Source: CAYQVW01 sp964421245 (GTDB lineage Bacteria > Margulisbacteria > WOR-1 > XYC2-FULL-46-14). Taken from it: DNA of 64,000 bases. The notes beneath the pieces are model-generated. The model searched no databases. It was given only the letters and a program-made list of their open reading frames with translations, and was not told where the DNA came from. The position numbers were made by a program, and so were the translations under genes. The stretch covers positions 1 through 64,000 of the forward strand of contig CAYQVW010000006.1 of the NCBI GenBank assembly GCA_964421245.1, read 5' to 3'. Below are positions 31,063 through 41,012 of the stretch, in pieces (position 1 is the first letter of the stretch; each line of letters opens with the position of its first letter).

Positions 31063-32416
31063 ATTTGTTGTAGATTTCGTCTTTGATTCGTTTTAATTCT
31101 TCTCTTGGAAGAATACTAATTAGTTCCCAACCGATTGCAAGAGTTTCTTCAATTGTGCGGCTTTCGTATTCACTCTGCATAATAAAACGTTTTTCAAATT
31201 GTTCTGCAAATTCCATGTATTTTTTGTCGGTCTCAGATAATGCTCCCTCACCAATGACTACTACTAATTCCCGAACCTCTCTTCCCTTGGCATATGCTGC
31301 AAAGAGTTGGTTAGCAACTTGGGGGTGATCTTCTCTGGTTTTTCCTTTGCCAATGGCCTTATCTCTTAGTCTCGATAAGGATGGAAGTGGATCAATTGGT
31401 GGGTAGATTGATTTTCTTTCTAAGCCTCGATCTAAAATAATCTGTCCTTCGGTAATGTATCCGGTTAAATCGGGAATTGGGTGAGTTTTATCATCTCCTG
31501 GCATAGTTAGGATCGGAATTAAGGTGATCGATCCATCTTTTCCTTTTAGTCTTCCTGCTCTTTCATAAATTGTAGCTAAATCAGTGTAAAGATATCCCGG
31601 ATATCCACGACGTCCTGGAACCTCAAATCGTGCAGCTGAAACTTCTCGTAAACTCTCACAATAATTTGTCATATCAGTCAAGATGACCAAAACATGCATG
31701 TTTAATTCGAACGCCAGATACTCAGCGGCGGTTAGAGCAACACGTGGTGTTGCAATTCTCTCAATTGCGGGGTCAGATGCAAGGTTAATAAACATTGCGG
31801 CGTTTTCAATTGCACCAGTCTTTCTAAAGCTTGTGATAAAGAAATCTGCTTCTTCAAAAGTTATCCCCATTGCACCAAAAACAACTGCAAAGCTGTCATT
31901 TTTATTTTTAACTTGAGCCTGACGGGCGATTTGAGCTGCGATTCTAGAGTGGGGCATACCCGAGGCGGAGAAGATTGGAAGCTTCTGTCCTCGAGTCAGA
32001 GTATTTAATCCATCGATGGTTGAAATCCCGGTTTGAATAAAGTCATTTGGATAGTTGCGAGCAAATGGATTCATGGTTGCCCCGTTAATATCCATTTTCT
32101 TTTTAGGAATAATATCTGGTGCATTATCAATTGGTTTACCTAGTCCAGAAAAAATGCGACCGAGTAGATCAGGAGAGACGCCAAGCTCTAGTCCCTTTCC
32201 ACGAAAAGTGATTTTTAAACTTTGCGTGTCTAATCCTTGAGTTCCTTCAAATACCTGGACCAAGGCTAGGTCATTATGTACTTCTAAAACTCGTCCATTG
32301 CGAGTGGTATTGTTTTTTAATTCAATTGTAACTAGCTCATCAAAGCCAACATTGCTACATCCACCGACTAATACTAATGGTCCGGATATTTCTTTTATTT
32401 CATGCATGCTCGACAA
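31046..32416 (-). CDS. atpB: V-type ATPase subunit B (non-catalytic)
   Basis: Non-catalytic nucleotide-binding-fold subunit of the head, 456 aa. Typical 'GLNTLTRGQKLPIFSASGMPHSRIAAQIARQA' replaces the P-loop, with 'VFGAMGITFEEADFF', 'VLTDMTNYCESLREVSAARFEVPGRRGYPGYLYTDLA' and 'TMPGDDKTHPIPDLTGYITEGQI'. Overlaps A by 22 bases. Confidence 0.97.
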   Translation of the reverse strand: MSSMHEIKEISGPLVLVGGCSNVGFDELVTIELKNNTTRNGRVLEVHNDLALVQVFEGTQGLDTQSLKITFRGKGLELGVSPDLLGRIFSGLGKPIDNAPDIIPKKKMDINGATMNPFARNYPNDFIQTGISTIDGLNTLTRGQKLPIFSASGMPHSRIAAQIARQAQVKNKNDSFAVVFGAMGITFEEADFFITSFRKTGAIENAAMFINLASDPAIERIATPRVALTAAEYLAFELNMHVLVILTDMTNYCESLREVSAARFEVPGRRGYPGYLYTDLATIYERAGRLKGKDGSITLIPILTMPGDDKTHPIPDLTGYITEGQIILDRGLERKSIYPPIDPLPSLSRLRDKAIGKGKTREDHPQVANQLFAAYAKGREVRELVVVIGEGALSETDKKYMEFAEQFEKRFIMQSEYESRTIEETLAIGWELISILPREELKRIKDEIYNKYAKKS

Positions 32417-34128
32417 CCTTCCCTAATTTTGTTTTGCAGATTGTTAAATTCTGCTTCCACTTTTTCTTCTTCTATAAAACGTATTTTTCCAATATCAGTA
32501 TAAACTGGGAGTTTTCGTATATCGTTAAGAGAAACCCCGTTTTGTATTAGTTCATTTGCATGATCGTAGACAAGTAAGGCCAGTTTTATAATGAAGTATT
32601 GTTTTTTTAAAGTAGAATATTGGTCAATTGCATCAAAAGCGCTCTGATAGAGAAAATCTTCACGAATCGATTTTGACACTAAGAGTACTAATTGTTCTTG
32701 ATGCGAAAGGGCTTCAAGTCCGACTAGTCGGACAATCTCTTCCAAAGAATCTTCTTTGCTCAAAAGGGCCAGAGCCTGTTCTCTTAATTTAATAAAGTCC
32801 TCTGCTACTTCTTTGCCATAGAAGCCTGATAAACTGTCTATATATAATGAATAAGACATTATCCAGTTAATTGCAGGAAAGTGTCTGGCATGAGCTAGTT
32901 TATAATCTAATCCCCAGAATACTTTGACGATACGAAGGGTATTTTGTACAACTGGTTCAGATAGATCTCCTCCTGGAGGGGAGACCGATCCAATTATTGT
33001 TAGAGACCCTTTTCTTTTATCTTGTCCGTGGCATTCTCCATACCCAGCTCTTTCATAAAAATCCGCTAGACGTGAAGCAAGATAAGCAGGGTATCCTTCT
33101 TCACCTGGCATCTCTTCTAGTCGTCCGGACATTTCACGCAGAGCTTCTGCCCAACGCGAGGTTGAATCGGCCATTAAGGCAACATGGTATCCCATATCTC
33201 TAAAGTATTCAGCAATTGTTGCCCCGGTGTAGACAGATGCTTCTCGAGCCGCAATCGGCATATTAGAGGTGTTTGCAATTAAAACAGTTCTCTCCATAAG
33301 TGGTTTTTTGGTTTTAGGATCTATTAAGTGAGGGAACTCAATTAAGACGTCGGTCATTTCGTTTCCTCTCTCCCCGCAACCGACGAAAACAATAATATCT
33401 GCATTGGCCCATTTTGCAATCTGGTGTTGAATTACTGTCTTTCCAGCTCCGAATGGTCCCGGAACCGCGGCTGTTCCACCACGGGCAATTGGAAAAAGGG
33501 TATCAATGATTCTTTGTCCAGTAACCATCGGTTCAACTACTGGTTCTTTTTCGTCCAACATGTTTCTCTGGCGGATAGGACGCTTTTGGATCATGTTTAT
33601 TTTTTGTCCAGAAACTACAGCGATAATTTGGTCAATAGAAAAGCTTCCTTTTTCAATTTTTTCTACATTTCCTGAAATACCATTTGGAACCATGATTTTG
33701 TGAGTAATTAATGAGGTTTCAGAAACAGTGCCTAGGATGTCACCCCGGACTACCTTGTCGCCGACTTTTACTTTTGGATTAAAAACCCATTTCTTTTTGC
33801 GATCTAGCTTATCGACTTTAATTCCCCGTGCAATAAAGTTGCCGCTCTCTTTCATGATTACATCAAGCGGACGTTGGATTCCATCATAAATAGCAGTTAA
33901 AAGACCGGGTCCAAGTTCAACAGAGAGGGGAGCGCAAGTTGAGGTAACTTCGTCCCCAACTTTCAAGCCACCGGTCTCTTCATAAACTTGAATAGAGGCA
34001 TGGTCTCCTTTTAGCTCAATAATCTCCCCGATTAGTTTTAAGGATCCAACTTCAACCATGTCTCCGTTTTTTCCACCGGGAAGATCAGCTATAACCAGAG
34101 GTCCGGATACTTTTATTATTTTACCCAT
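32395..34128 (-). CDS. atpA: V-type ATPase subunit A (catalytic)
   Basis: Catalytic subunit, 577 aa, with P-loop 'GPFGAGKTVIQHQ', catalytic Glu in 'GCGERGNEM', the A-subunit-specific insert (about 110-200) and 'DSTSRWAEALREMSGRLEEMPGEEGYPAYL'. Complete and canonical. It follows F with an 8-base overlap. Confidence 0.98.
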   Translation of the reverse strand: MGKIIKVSGPLVIADLPGGKNGDMVEVGSLKLIGEIIELKGDHASIQVYEETGGLKVGDEVTSTCAPLSVELGPGLLTAIYDGIQRPLDVIMKESGNFIARGIKVDKLDRKKKWVFNPKVKVGDKVVRGDILGTVSETSLITHKIMVPNGISGNVEKIEKGSFSIDQIIAVVSGQKINMIQKRPIRQRNMLDEKEPVVEPMVTGQRIIDTLFPIARGGTAAVPGPFGAGKTVIQHQIAKWANADIIVFVGCGERGNEMTDVLIEFPHLIDPKTKKPLMERTVLIANTSNMPIAAREASVYTGATIAEYFRDMGYHVALMADSTSRWAEALREMSGRLEEMPGEEGYPAYLASRLADFYERAGYGECHGQDKRKGSLTIIGSVSPPGGDLSEPVVQNTLRIVKVFWGLDYKLAHARHFPAINWIMSYSLYIDSLSGFYGKEVAEDFIKLREQALALLSKEDSLEEIVRLVGLEALSHQEQLVLLVSKSIREDFLYQSAFDAIDQYSTLKKQYFIIKLALLVYDHANELIQNGVSLNDIRKLPVYTDIGKIRFIEEEKVEAEFNNLQNKIREGCRACMK

Positions 34129-34441
34129 TTTCTATGTTTAATTCTCCACCTAAAGCAAATTTTACAAGACGGTTAATTCTCTCCCTGCTCAATTCTCCGC
34201 CACCGGTGTTGTCCGATATTATCATAACATTTATTTCTTGATTCGTTAAGATTTGATCCAGTTCATTTAAGCGAATTGCTAGTGCCTCGGTAATAAAAAC
34301 CAAGCTGTGTTCGTTCATGCTAAATATTTTTTCTATAGCAGATCGGGCCTCTGATTCATTCTCCGAAGTAAAAGTATCGATTCCTTGGAGCCGAAGCATT
34401 TTGGCAAGATTATTTGGTCCGATAAAGGCTATTTTTTTCAT
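34121..34441 (-). CDS. atpF: V-type ATPase subunit F
   Basis: Rotor-stalk regulatory subunit, 106 aa: 'IAFIGPNNLAKMLRLQGIDTF' Rossmann-like start and 'VFITEALAIRLNELDQI'. Length fits the bacterial/archaeal F subunit. Overlaps C by ATGA. Confidence 0.88.
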   Translation of the reverse strand: MKKIAFIGPNNLAKMLRLQGIDTFTSENESEARSAIEKIFSMNEHSLVFITEALAIRLNELDQILTNQEINVMIISDNTGGGELSRERINRLVKFALGGELNIENG

Positions 34442-35070
34442 ATTTTCTCTTTTATCCTATCAGATGGGATATTATTCTTCTTGCATTCTAAAATAAAGCC
34501 TATTTTTGCTATTTCGTTCTCTTTTGATTTTAAAAATAATAAAATTGGCTCAATTCCATCAGCAAAATACTTTGCATTCTGTGGTATATGGGAAATAGCT
34601 TTAGATTTGTATTCTTCATATGATTGATCAACGAAGTCAAGGAGACCTACAACGCTTTTTGATTTTTTGGCTGCATCGATTATCTCTTTAAGATATTTGG
34701 GGATTGTATCCTCTTCTTTTAAAATATATTTTTTAAGTAGTTCTGGATCTATATTTCCGCAATTGTATAAGGGGCAATTTTTGGATTTTGCTTTTAAGAG
34801 AATTTTAATATTTTCGAAGTCGTATTTGGCCCAAAACGTTAGAATGATTTTATTTTTTGGAAACAATTGTTCACAGAACTTTTTCAATTCTCGTCTTGCT
34901 TGGATTAGCATAGTGCCAAAGTCCAGGTTTAAAAAGGCGGCATAGTCAGTTTCATTTAATATGCTAAAAGCGGATTGTAAATTGGGGGCGTCGGCCATAC
35001 AAAGAAACTTGTTTTGATCGAGCATTCTTGATTCGAGAGACCGAATTCTACCTAACGCGTATTTATACAT
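34438..35070 (-). CDS. atpC: V-type ATPase subunit C, shortened (210 aa)
   Basis: Rotor-to-ring adaptor (AC39/NtpC family). The N-terminus 'MYKYALGRIRSLESRMLDQNKFLCMADAPNLQSAFSILNETDY' and the C-terminal 'FLKSKENEIAKIGFILECKKNNIPSDRIKEKI' match the family ends. The protein is only 210 aa against roughly 320-350 in characterised homologues, so the interior repeat structure is reduced. The start overlaps the end of the PorV-like gene by 19 bases, so the gene now depends on a non-ATPase neighbour for coupling. Confidence 0.8.
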   Translation of the reverse strand: MYKYALGRIRSLESRMLDQNKFLCMADAPNLQSAFSILNETDYAAFLNLDFGTMLIQARRELKKFCEQLFPKNKIILTFWAKYDFENIKILLKAKSKNCPLYNCGNIDPELLKKYILKEEDTIPKYLKEIIDAAKKSKSVVGLLDFVDQSYEEYKSKAISHIPQNAKYFADGIEPILLFLKSKENEIAKIGFILECKKNNIPSDRIKEKI

Positions 35071-36377
35071 ATATTTTTGATCTTTGTGTGTTGTTGTCTT
35101 ATAAGATTGAAGAAATATTTCTTTTTTGGTACCGATTTTGCAGAGAGATATTTTCCCTGTAATAGCTTGATATATTTTTTTATTTTTTCTATCCTATCAA
35201 GTTTTTGTGGAGAGAGTTTTTTCTTTGGTGTGATCATTTTTGGTGTGATAATTCCATACTTTTTATGCACTTCTTGCATTTTTGCTATTTCAAGTCTGAT
35301 TAATCCCATGATTTGTGCTTTCTTATATGGGGTACTTGCTTTTTCCCGTTTGCTTTCTAATAATTTTACATATTTTTCTATTCGAAGAAGAAGTTTTTCG
35401 TCTTCCAGTGTTATTTCTGGAACTAATGTCGGTTCTGTTTTTATTACTCCTGATGTTCCTGGTGCAAAGGAGAAGGACAGGTAGTGTGTTGAGTTTTGAG
35501 ATAACGTACTATCTAGATAATATGCATAGTCAAAGGCGACCGTTCCTCTTTTTAAACCGACCCCAAAGGTTAGGTTGTTACTTCCAGAGAGAGCCAGTTG
35601 TTCGAATCCTCCGCGAATGGCAAGTAGGGGATTAATGCTCCATTCTAGTCCACCTTTATATTCTGGTGGAGCATCGGATAAGCTGTTGATGTCAAAAGCC
35701 AGTAGAAGGTGTTCTCTTGGTCGAAAGTTAATTCCGGTTTTAAAAGTTGTTGGGAGTTCCTCTTTTGTTCCGTTAGCCCAAGTTAGTCGTGAAAGATCAT
35801 TTGGGGAAATGTTTTGCAAGGTAATTCCAAGATTTAAATTGTCTCTTGGTTGAATTACTCCTCCAACGTCAAGACCCATCCCTGATGCCGATCCGTCGGT
35901 AATACTGCCAAATGCACGGTTATAAATTTTTAACTGTCCACCAAGTGCCAATTTTTCAGTTATGTTATTAGCCAGGGCAAGAGCAATAACGCTGTTGGTG
36001 TAATCAAAAGTTCCAGATGATACGACACGTCCACTGCTATTTTTGGTAGTCTGATTAATTCCAGATACTCCAGATCCAAGATATCCAATTGCTAGTTTTC
36101 CAAAACGAGATGGGGTTCCAAAATTAATTATGGTATAGTTCACATCTTCTGCTATTTTTGCCTGCATGCTAGTAAGAGTAAAACCATTAATACCAGCGAC
36201 ATTAGCGGGATTGGCAAAGAGTGCGTCATATTTTCCGTAGGCTGCGTTTCCAGTTCGGCCCAAGGCCAGAGATCTTGCGCCGCCGCCAATACGCAAAGGA
36301 TCAACAACTGCTGCATTTGTTGCAGTTGTAAAGATTACAAGTAGCAGAAATACTATTTTAATACAGCGATTTTGCAT
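35052..36377 (-). CDS. PorV/UPF0164-like outer-membrane beta-barrel with C-terminal helical tail, 441 aa
   Basis: Signal peptide 1-22 (IVFLLLVIFTTATNA), then 'DPLRIGGGARSLALGRTGNAAYGKYDALFANPANVAGI', the classic start of PorV/PorQ-type barrels in the FadL superfamily. Alternating strands run to about residue 310, ending 'THYLSFSFAP'. Residues ~330-441 are a Lys-rich helical tail ('LLLRIEKYVKLLESKREKA', 'IKKYIKLLQGKYLSAK'), unusual for the family. PorV proteins shuttle cargo in type IX secretion. It directly follows a sorting-domain protein, supporting that role. Overlaps that gene by 25 bases and the ATPase C gene by 19. Confidence 0.82.
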   Translation of the reverse strand: MQNRCIKIVFLLLVIFTTATNAAVVDPLRIGGGARSLALGRTGNAAYGKYDALFANPANVAGINGFTLTSMQAKIAEDVNYTIINFGTPSRFGKLAIGYLGSGVSGINQTTKNSSGRVVSSGTFDYTNSVIALALANNITEKLALGGQLKIYNRAFGSITDGSASGMGLDVGGVIQPRDNLNLGITLQNISPNDLSRLTWANGTKEELPTTFKTGINFRPREHLLLAFDINSLSDAPPEYKGGLEWSINPLLAIRGGFEQLALSGSNNLTFGVGLKRGTVAFDYAYYLDSTLSQNSTHYLSFSFAPGTSGVIKTEPTLVPEITLEDEKLLLRIEKYVKLLESKREKASTPYKKAQIMGLIRLEIAKMQEVHKKYGIITPKMITPKKKLSPQKLDRIEKIKKYIKLLQGKYLSAKSVPKKKYFFNLIRQQHTKIKNICINTR

Positions 36378-37252
36378 TTTCCAATTGCCTTGCCGCCGGA
36401 GATTATTCGGCAGATATAAATATCATTGCTAACCAACTGTCCATGAGTTGTTCGTCCATTCCAAGTTACAGAGTTGTATCCAGCTGTTCCACCAGTTGCG
36501 CTAGAAAGATAAGTGTTCTTCCAAATTAATTGACCAAGAGTATTAAAGATGTAGATTTTAACTTCGCCATCTTTATTTAGGTGATAAGTTATTTCTAGAT
36601 TACTGTTGTTTGGATTGTATGGATTAGGAAAGGGGAGGACCGAGCTTGCTTGTAGCGCCCCATCATTTACAACAAAGCTAACAGTTTCCGACGTGCTTTC
36701 TCCGCCATTGTTTCTAGCATGGATAGTCATACTATGGGTTCCATCGGTAAAGTCCGTTGCTTGTCTATAGGTTAGGGTATCAGTTGTTGTATTATAGCTT
36801 GAGTTACCAGATAAACTTATAAAAGAGGTCATGGTTGAGTCTATTTCAATTGAGCTAGTTTGAGTATTTATTCCGCTTAATATGTCGCTGACAGTTGCTG
36901 TTATAGTTACATCCTTATTGGCAGAATCTCCTGATTGGAGGGATTTTCCGTCGAATAGAATAGCTGTAATGGTTGGAAGTGTCGATGTGGGGGTGGGAGC
37001 ATTACCGTTGCCCTCTGCCGTGCTGTAACTGACCGATGCAGATATAAAACCAAGCCCCATAGAGTAAGCTGAATTTGAGGTGGTTCCATTTGCACCTCCA
37101 CCGATTGAGCCTGAGTTTTGATAAGTCGTTCCTTCCGAGGTTCCGCCTCCAGATGACATCTGTTCTGGGCTTGAAACAACCGATGTCCCAACAGCAGCAA
37201 TGGCAGCTACGGCCAAAGCGAATAATAATATTATTAGCCATAGTTTTTTCAT
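36353..37252 (-). CDS. secreted protein with T9SS-like/FlgD-Ig C-terminal domain, 299 aa
   Basis: Signal peptide 1-20, a low-complexity Gly/Ser/Thr region, an Ig-like region (about 105-200) and a C-terminal domain 'FPNPYNPNNSNLEITYHLNKDGEVKIYIFNTLGQLI...SNDIYICRIISGGKAIGKCKIAVLK'. The last pattern is that of type A sorting domains and FlgD-like Ig folds used by type IX-like secretion. It is paired with a PorV-like barrel. The cargo function is unknown; the 40-aa middle 'YSMGLGFISASVSYST' may be a surface repeat. Confidence 0.75.
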   Translation of the reverse strand: MKKLWLIILLFALAVAAIAAVGTSVVSSPEQMSSGGGTSEGTTYQNSGSIGGGANGTTSNSAYSMGLGFISASVSYSTAEGNGNAPTPTSTLPTITAILFDGKSLQSGDSANKDVTITATVSDILSGINTQTSSIEIDSTMTSFISLSGNSSYNTTTDTLTYRQATDFTDGTHSMTIHARNNGGESTSETVSFVVNDGALQASSVLPFPNPYNPNNSNLEITYHLNKDGEVKIYIFNTLGQLIWKNTYLSSATGGTAGYNSVTWNGRTTHGQLVSNDIYICRIISGGKAIGKCKIAVLK

Positions 37253-37311
37253 ACTATATATATTGTGTAGTATTATGCCATCATGTTAGAGGGAGATCAA
37301 GAGGGGAATTG

Positions 37312-39216
37312 TTATTTTTGAGGAGGTTTCCCAGATGGGCTACCATAAGCCATAGTTCCTCCCCCTGGAGGAATTACTGGAGGAACAAGATCTTCTTCGG
37401 TTACAGGACTGTTGAGGTCACCTCCATACGGGTCTCCTTTCCCAACCTCCATCCTTCTACCACCAAGTTCTATGTACCGTATTACTTGATCTCTACCTCC
37501 TGGAACTGGAACAACCCGGTCTGGCTCTTGAGGTTTTGCCATTACAGTTGCAGCAAATGCTTCATCTTCTAGATATGCTGGATCTTCTCCTACTTTTCGT
37601 CTTCCTTTTAGTTTTTCTATTCCAGCTCTAATCTGTTCAACTAGTTTGTCATGATCACCCTCTCTTTGATCTGGATTGTGTTGAATCATAGAAGCAATAA
37701 TCATTTGTAATTCTTCTGGAATATCTTCGTGACCAACCGGTTTTGATTGTAAGTCCCCGTTATTTATTTTAAAGAAAACTTGAGCAGATGTTTGATCCGC
37801 AATATCTCCTACCAGACATTCGCCTGTTATTAATTCGTAATAAACTGCACCGATTGAATAAAGATCTGATCTCCAGTCTGTTTTTGTGAGACTAGTTGTT
37901 TGTTCGGGAGGCATATAGGGTGGGGTTCCACTCACGACAGACGTCTGTGTTTGATCTACAGAGATATCATCTAATTGTTTTCCGATTCCAAAATCTACAT
38001 ATACTATTCGCTCAATTGTACCAGAGTAGTCTTCCTCTTGCGCTTCTACTCTTTCAAGTATATGCATTATGTTTGCTGGTTTGATATCTCTGTGGAGCAG
38101 CCCCCTTTCGTGCATAACCTTTGCTCCTTGAATCATCTGAATTACAAGTTTTGATGCCCTAATTGGATCCATTCTTCCTTTCTTTCCTCCAAAGGTTGAA
38201 TCCAATAAGCGCTTTACTAGGTTTTTTCCCTCTAAATATTCTTCAACAATAAATATGGTTCCTGCTTTTATTAGGTATTGTTGCTCTCCAAAGCTAAAAG
38301 ATAGATCTTTTGCAGTTCTACCACCATCCAAGAATTTAACAATTTTTAATTCATCACTACAACGTCGGAGAGCACTCATCTCATACATTCCTCGTTTAAT
38401 TTTTTCACCGTTTCTTCCGGCAAACATGGGAGAATTATAGTCTAGGTCGAGTAATTTTAAGACCATTGTTTTTGAGCTCCTTTTTCCGGCTTCTTCGCTC
38501 ATATTAACTTTAACTAGAAAAATTAGCCCCATTCCCCCGGCATCGAGTGGCCTGATGATTTCGTATTTCTCTTCCAAATCTACTGCTGGTTGGTCAGCAT
38601 GAGCGGTCTCAATACTTTTTTTCTTTCTATTGATTCCCTCAAGCACCTTTAATGTGAGCTGTTTAATACCTTGGTGTTGGCTTGGCGGAGTAAGTTCAAT
38701 AATTCTAGAGGTTAAATACTGTAGTCCACTTATAGCTCCGTCTAATTCAAGATTGCTTACTTTTGCTTCTGCAAGGGCAGCTTCTAAGGCAACAATTCGC
38801 GCTTTTGCTTCTGCGTACGCTTCTTCGCTTAATTGCAATTGTTTATTAAGTCCTTCTATTTCTTCTCTTAAGTCGTTTATTTCACAAAGAAATTCCATCT
38901 CAGGCTTGGTATTCGTTTCTTTTGCTGTCCTTACTTCTTCTTTATGTGCTTCATTCTTGATTTTATCTTTTGCCCGCCAAATCAGACTTCCAGAAAGGGT
39001 TCTCATTGGTGCCCAACCCGTGAAAGCAGCAATAACTGCGGTCCACTCCCATTGACTGGCTTGCAATCCAAAATCAATAAGGGCAAATCCGAGTCCAAAA
39101 GTAATTGGTGCCATCCAATTTGCCATAATGCGGATGGCAGTTGGATTGCTTTTGTAGGCGCGTGTGAACCACCCCTGATTATTAACCGCTTTTATATGCA
39201 TGGTTTGTCCGGTCAT
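37312..39216 (-). CDS. membrane-anchored Ser/Thr protein kinase (PknB type), 634 aa
   Basis: Two hydrophobic segments (about 34-51 and 57-72), a coiled coil (about 105-160), then a Hanks-type kinase domain from 218. Active-site residues are present: glycine loop 'LDAGGMGLIF', Lys254, 'HRDIKPANIM' (D377), 'DFG' 408-410 and activation segment 'SGTPPYMPPEQ'. The C-terminal ~80 residues are Pro/Gly rich and end in PSGKPPQK. There are no PASTA repeats. It is last in a three-gene operon under the shared promoter, overlapping the barrel-like gene by ATGA. It probably phosphorylates proteins of the regulon or acts in partner switching; substrates are unknown. Confidence 0.92.
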   Translation of the reverse strand: MTGQTMHIKAVNNQGWFTRAYKSNPTAIRIMANWMAPITFGLGFALIDFGLQASQWEWTAVIAAFTGWAPMRTLSGSLIWRAKDKIKNEAHKEEVRTAKETNTKPEMEFLCEINDLREEIEGLNKQLQLSEEAYAEAKARIVALEAALAEAKVSNLELDGAISGLQYLTSRIIELTPPSQHQGIKQLTLKVLEGINRKKKSIETAHADQPAVDLEEKYEIIRPLDAGGMGLIFLVKVNMSEEAGKRSSKTMVLKLLDLDYNSPMFAGRNGEKIKRGMYEMSALRRCSDELKIVKFLDGGRTAKDLSFSFGEQQYLIKAGTIFIVEEYLEGKNLVKRLLDSTFGGKKGRMDPIRASKLVIQMIQGAKVMHERGLLHRDIKPANIMHILERVEAQEEDYSGTIERIVYVDFGIGKQLDDISVDQTQTSVVSGTPPYMPPEQTTSLTKTDWRSDLYSIGAVYYELITGECLVGDIADQTSAQVFFKINNGDLQSKPVGHEDIPEELQMIIASMIQHNPDQREGDHDKLVEQIRAGIEKLKGRRKVGEDPAYLEDEAFAATVMAKPQEPDRVVPVPGGRDQVIRYIELGGRRMEVGKGDPYGGDLNSPVTEEDLVPPVIPPGGGTMAYGSPSGKPPQK

Positions 39217-41012
39217 TTTATGGGTTTCTCCCTTTCAATTGAAATTTCCAGTCCGCCTCCAACTCCTATCGCTTCTCCATCTAAATTCTTAAATGGAAGA
39301 TTAACATATTGATCTGCAGTTGTGTAAGCAAAATTTGCAAACAATCCTAAACTAGCTTTTTGTTTCCAAAAAATATCTTTTGTGAGAAATTTCCAGCTGG
39401 CTCCAGCTTTTATTATATTTCTTCCCTCGGTATTGTTGTAGAAAATTTTTGCCCCAATTCCCAAAGAGGAATGATTCCAGATTAATTCTGTACTAAATCC
39501 CCTATATTTATCTATATCCTGTGTGCTGGTCGGATTAAGTGGATTGTTGCGATAGGCTAGATTTAATTTCAACTGGTGGTTCCCTGGATTAATTCCGATT
39601 CCTGCCACTGCTTCTCCGGCAACCTCATATTCTGATAATTCTGAAACTATCTGTTTTTCTGGAACACTCTCCTGTCCCGGTCTGACACCTATTCCACCCT
39701 TTACAAAAAATTGTACGCTCGGCAAAACAAAATCCAATTTAACTTTAGCGCCGGCGTCTGAAAAACTAAAATCAGATGGGTCTAGTTGGACATTGTTTTT
39801 TCTTTCTCCAGCCGCAAGGTAAAGATCTGGGTTTATTCCAAAAAAGTCATTTATTTTTATTTTGCTCTTTATATTCATTCCAATACCCGAGAGATTTTGG
39901 TGTTCCATGGTTGGGTAGACCTTTTCATTAGTTAAAAATCCCGCTTCAACAAACAGGTCAAAATTTTTCCATGCTTTTTTAAACCAGCCCGAAGCAAATA
40001 ATTGATTATTAAAGTAAGATTGATCACTTGCTTGTCCTTTTGGATCGTATCCGGTGGTATCATATGACATTTTCCAATCAAGTTTGGCACCAAAGGCTAG
40101 TGAATCATAATTTGCGCCAATAGATCCTGAAATATTGGGAACCAGTCCTAACTCTTCCGTTGGCATAACTTGAACATCATCTGCTCCTGCTTCTAAATGT
40201 TGATAGCCCAAACGAATTTTAATCTTATGGGTGAGATAGGGGTATTCATATTTTGGAACTGCCGATTGAGTAGCTGGTTGGGTGGGTGGTTGTGTTGCTG
40301 GTTTCTTCTTTTTTGGGAGAAGCTTACAAAGCTTTTCTAGTAAGCTGTTAACCTTTTTTGCAGTTAGCTTTTTTTCCCAATCCAAAAGACCAACATCAAT
40401 TTTTAGTCTATAAATTGGTTTTGAGAGCGCTTTCCCGATGGCAAAGATGGTTTTTTCTATTCCATCAATGGTTACAGCAATAGTTGCTCTTTGTTTTGAG
40501 GAGGCCTCTTTTTTTAGAAGAGTTTTCTTTATGTCCTTAGGTAATTCGTTGATGGTGTTTTGAATTTCTTGAAAAATATTAAGTACTCGTTTGATTCTTT
40601 CTTCTGTTTTCCTTATTCTTCCAAGACTTATTTTTACCCAGCGTGGTTTTCTTTTTGAATATTTTTTTTCAAGAGAAAGAAGTCCTTCTTGAAAAACACG
40701 CAAAGTTTGTTTGAGTGCAGAAACGGCTTTATTAAGAGCTAAGTCGCTTTGTTTCACGGAATAATTTTCCGCGTAAATATCTAAGAATGTTTTTCTTTTT
40801 ATTTTAACTTTTGATTTTACTAAGGACTCTTTTTCTCCTTTGGCTTCTGCTTGATATTTTTTGGCTAAACCTTTTATATCTGCAAGCTTGGCAAGAAGCT
40901 CAAGTCTGGCAATATCTTTCCTTTTGGCTGCTTTTATTTTACTGTTATCAATACCGAGAACATTTTGTTTTCGGCAAGTTTCAGCCACATCTATTTTTAG
41001 CCAATCGCTCAT
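39213..41012 (-). CDS. orphan protein: coiled-coil half plus beta-barrel-like half, 599 aa
   Basis: No family recognised. Residues 1-235 are Lys-rich helices with heptad character. A Thr/Gln/Pro linker ('PATQPPTQPATQSAVPKYEYP') leads to ~340 residues of alternating amphipathic strands with aromatic girdles ('KIKIRLGYQHLEAG', 'FELIWNHSSLGIGAKIFYNN'-like, 'AGASWKFL'), ending 'GGLEISIEREKPIK'. That half resembles an outer-membrane barrel, yet no signal peptide precedes it. It may be a cytosolic or unusual export substrate, or a misread domain. Coupled to both neighbours (TAATG and ATGA). Confidence 0.65.
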   Translation of the reverse strand: MSDWLKIDVAETCRKQNVLGIDNSKIKAAKRKDIARLELLAKLADIKGLAKKYQAEAKGEKESLVKSKVKIKRKTFLDIYAENYSVKQSDLALNKAVSALKQTLRVFQEGLLSLEKKYSKRKPRWVKISLGRIRKTEERIKRVLNIFQEIQNTINELPKDIKKTLLKKEASSKQRATIAVTIDGIEKTIFAIGKALSKPIYRLKIDVGLLDWEKKLTAKKVNSLLEKLCKLLPKKKKPATQPPTQPATQSAVPKYEYPYLTHKIKIRLGYQHLEAGADDVQVMPTEELGLVPNISGSIGANYDSLAFGAKLDWKMSYDTTGYDPKGQASDQSYFNNQLFASGWFKKAWKNFDLFVEAGFLTNEKVYPTMEHQNLSGIGMNIKSKIKINDFFGINPDLYLAAGERKNNVQLDPSDFSFSDAGAKVKLDFVLPSVQFFVKGGIGVRPGQESVPEKQIVSELSEYEVAGEAVAGIGINPGNHQLKLNLAYRNNPLNPTSTQDIDKYRGFSTELIWNHSSLGIGAKIFYNNTEGRNIIKAGASWKFLTKDIFWKQKASLGLFANFAYTTADQYVNLPFKNLDGEAIGVGGGLEISIEREKPIK

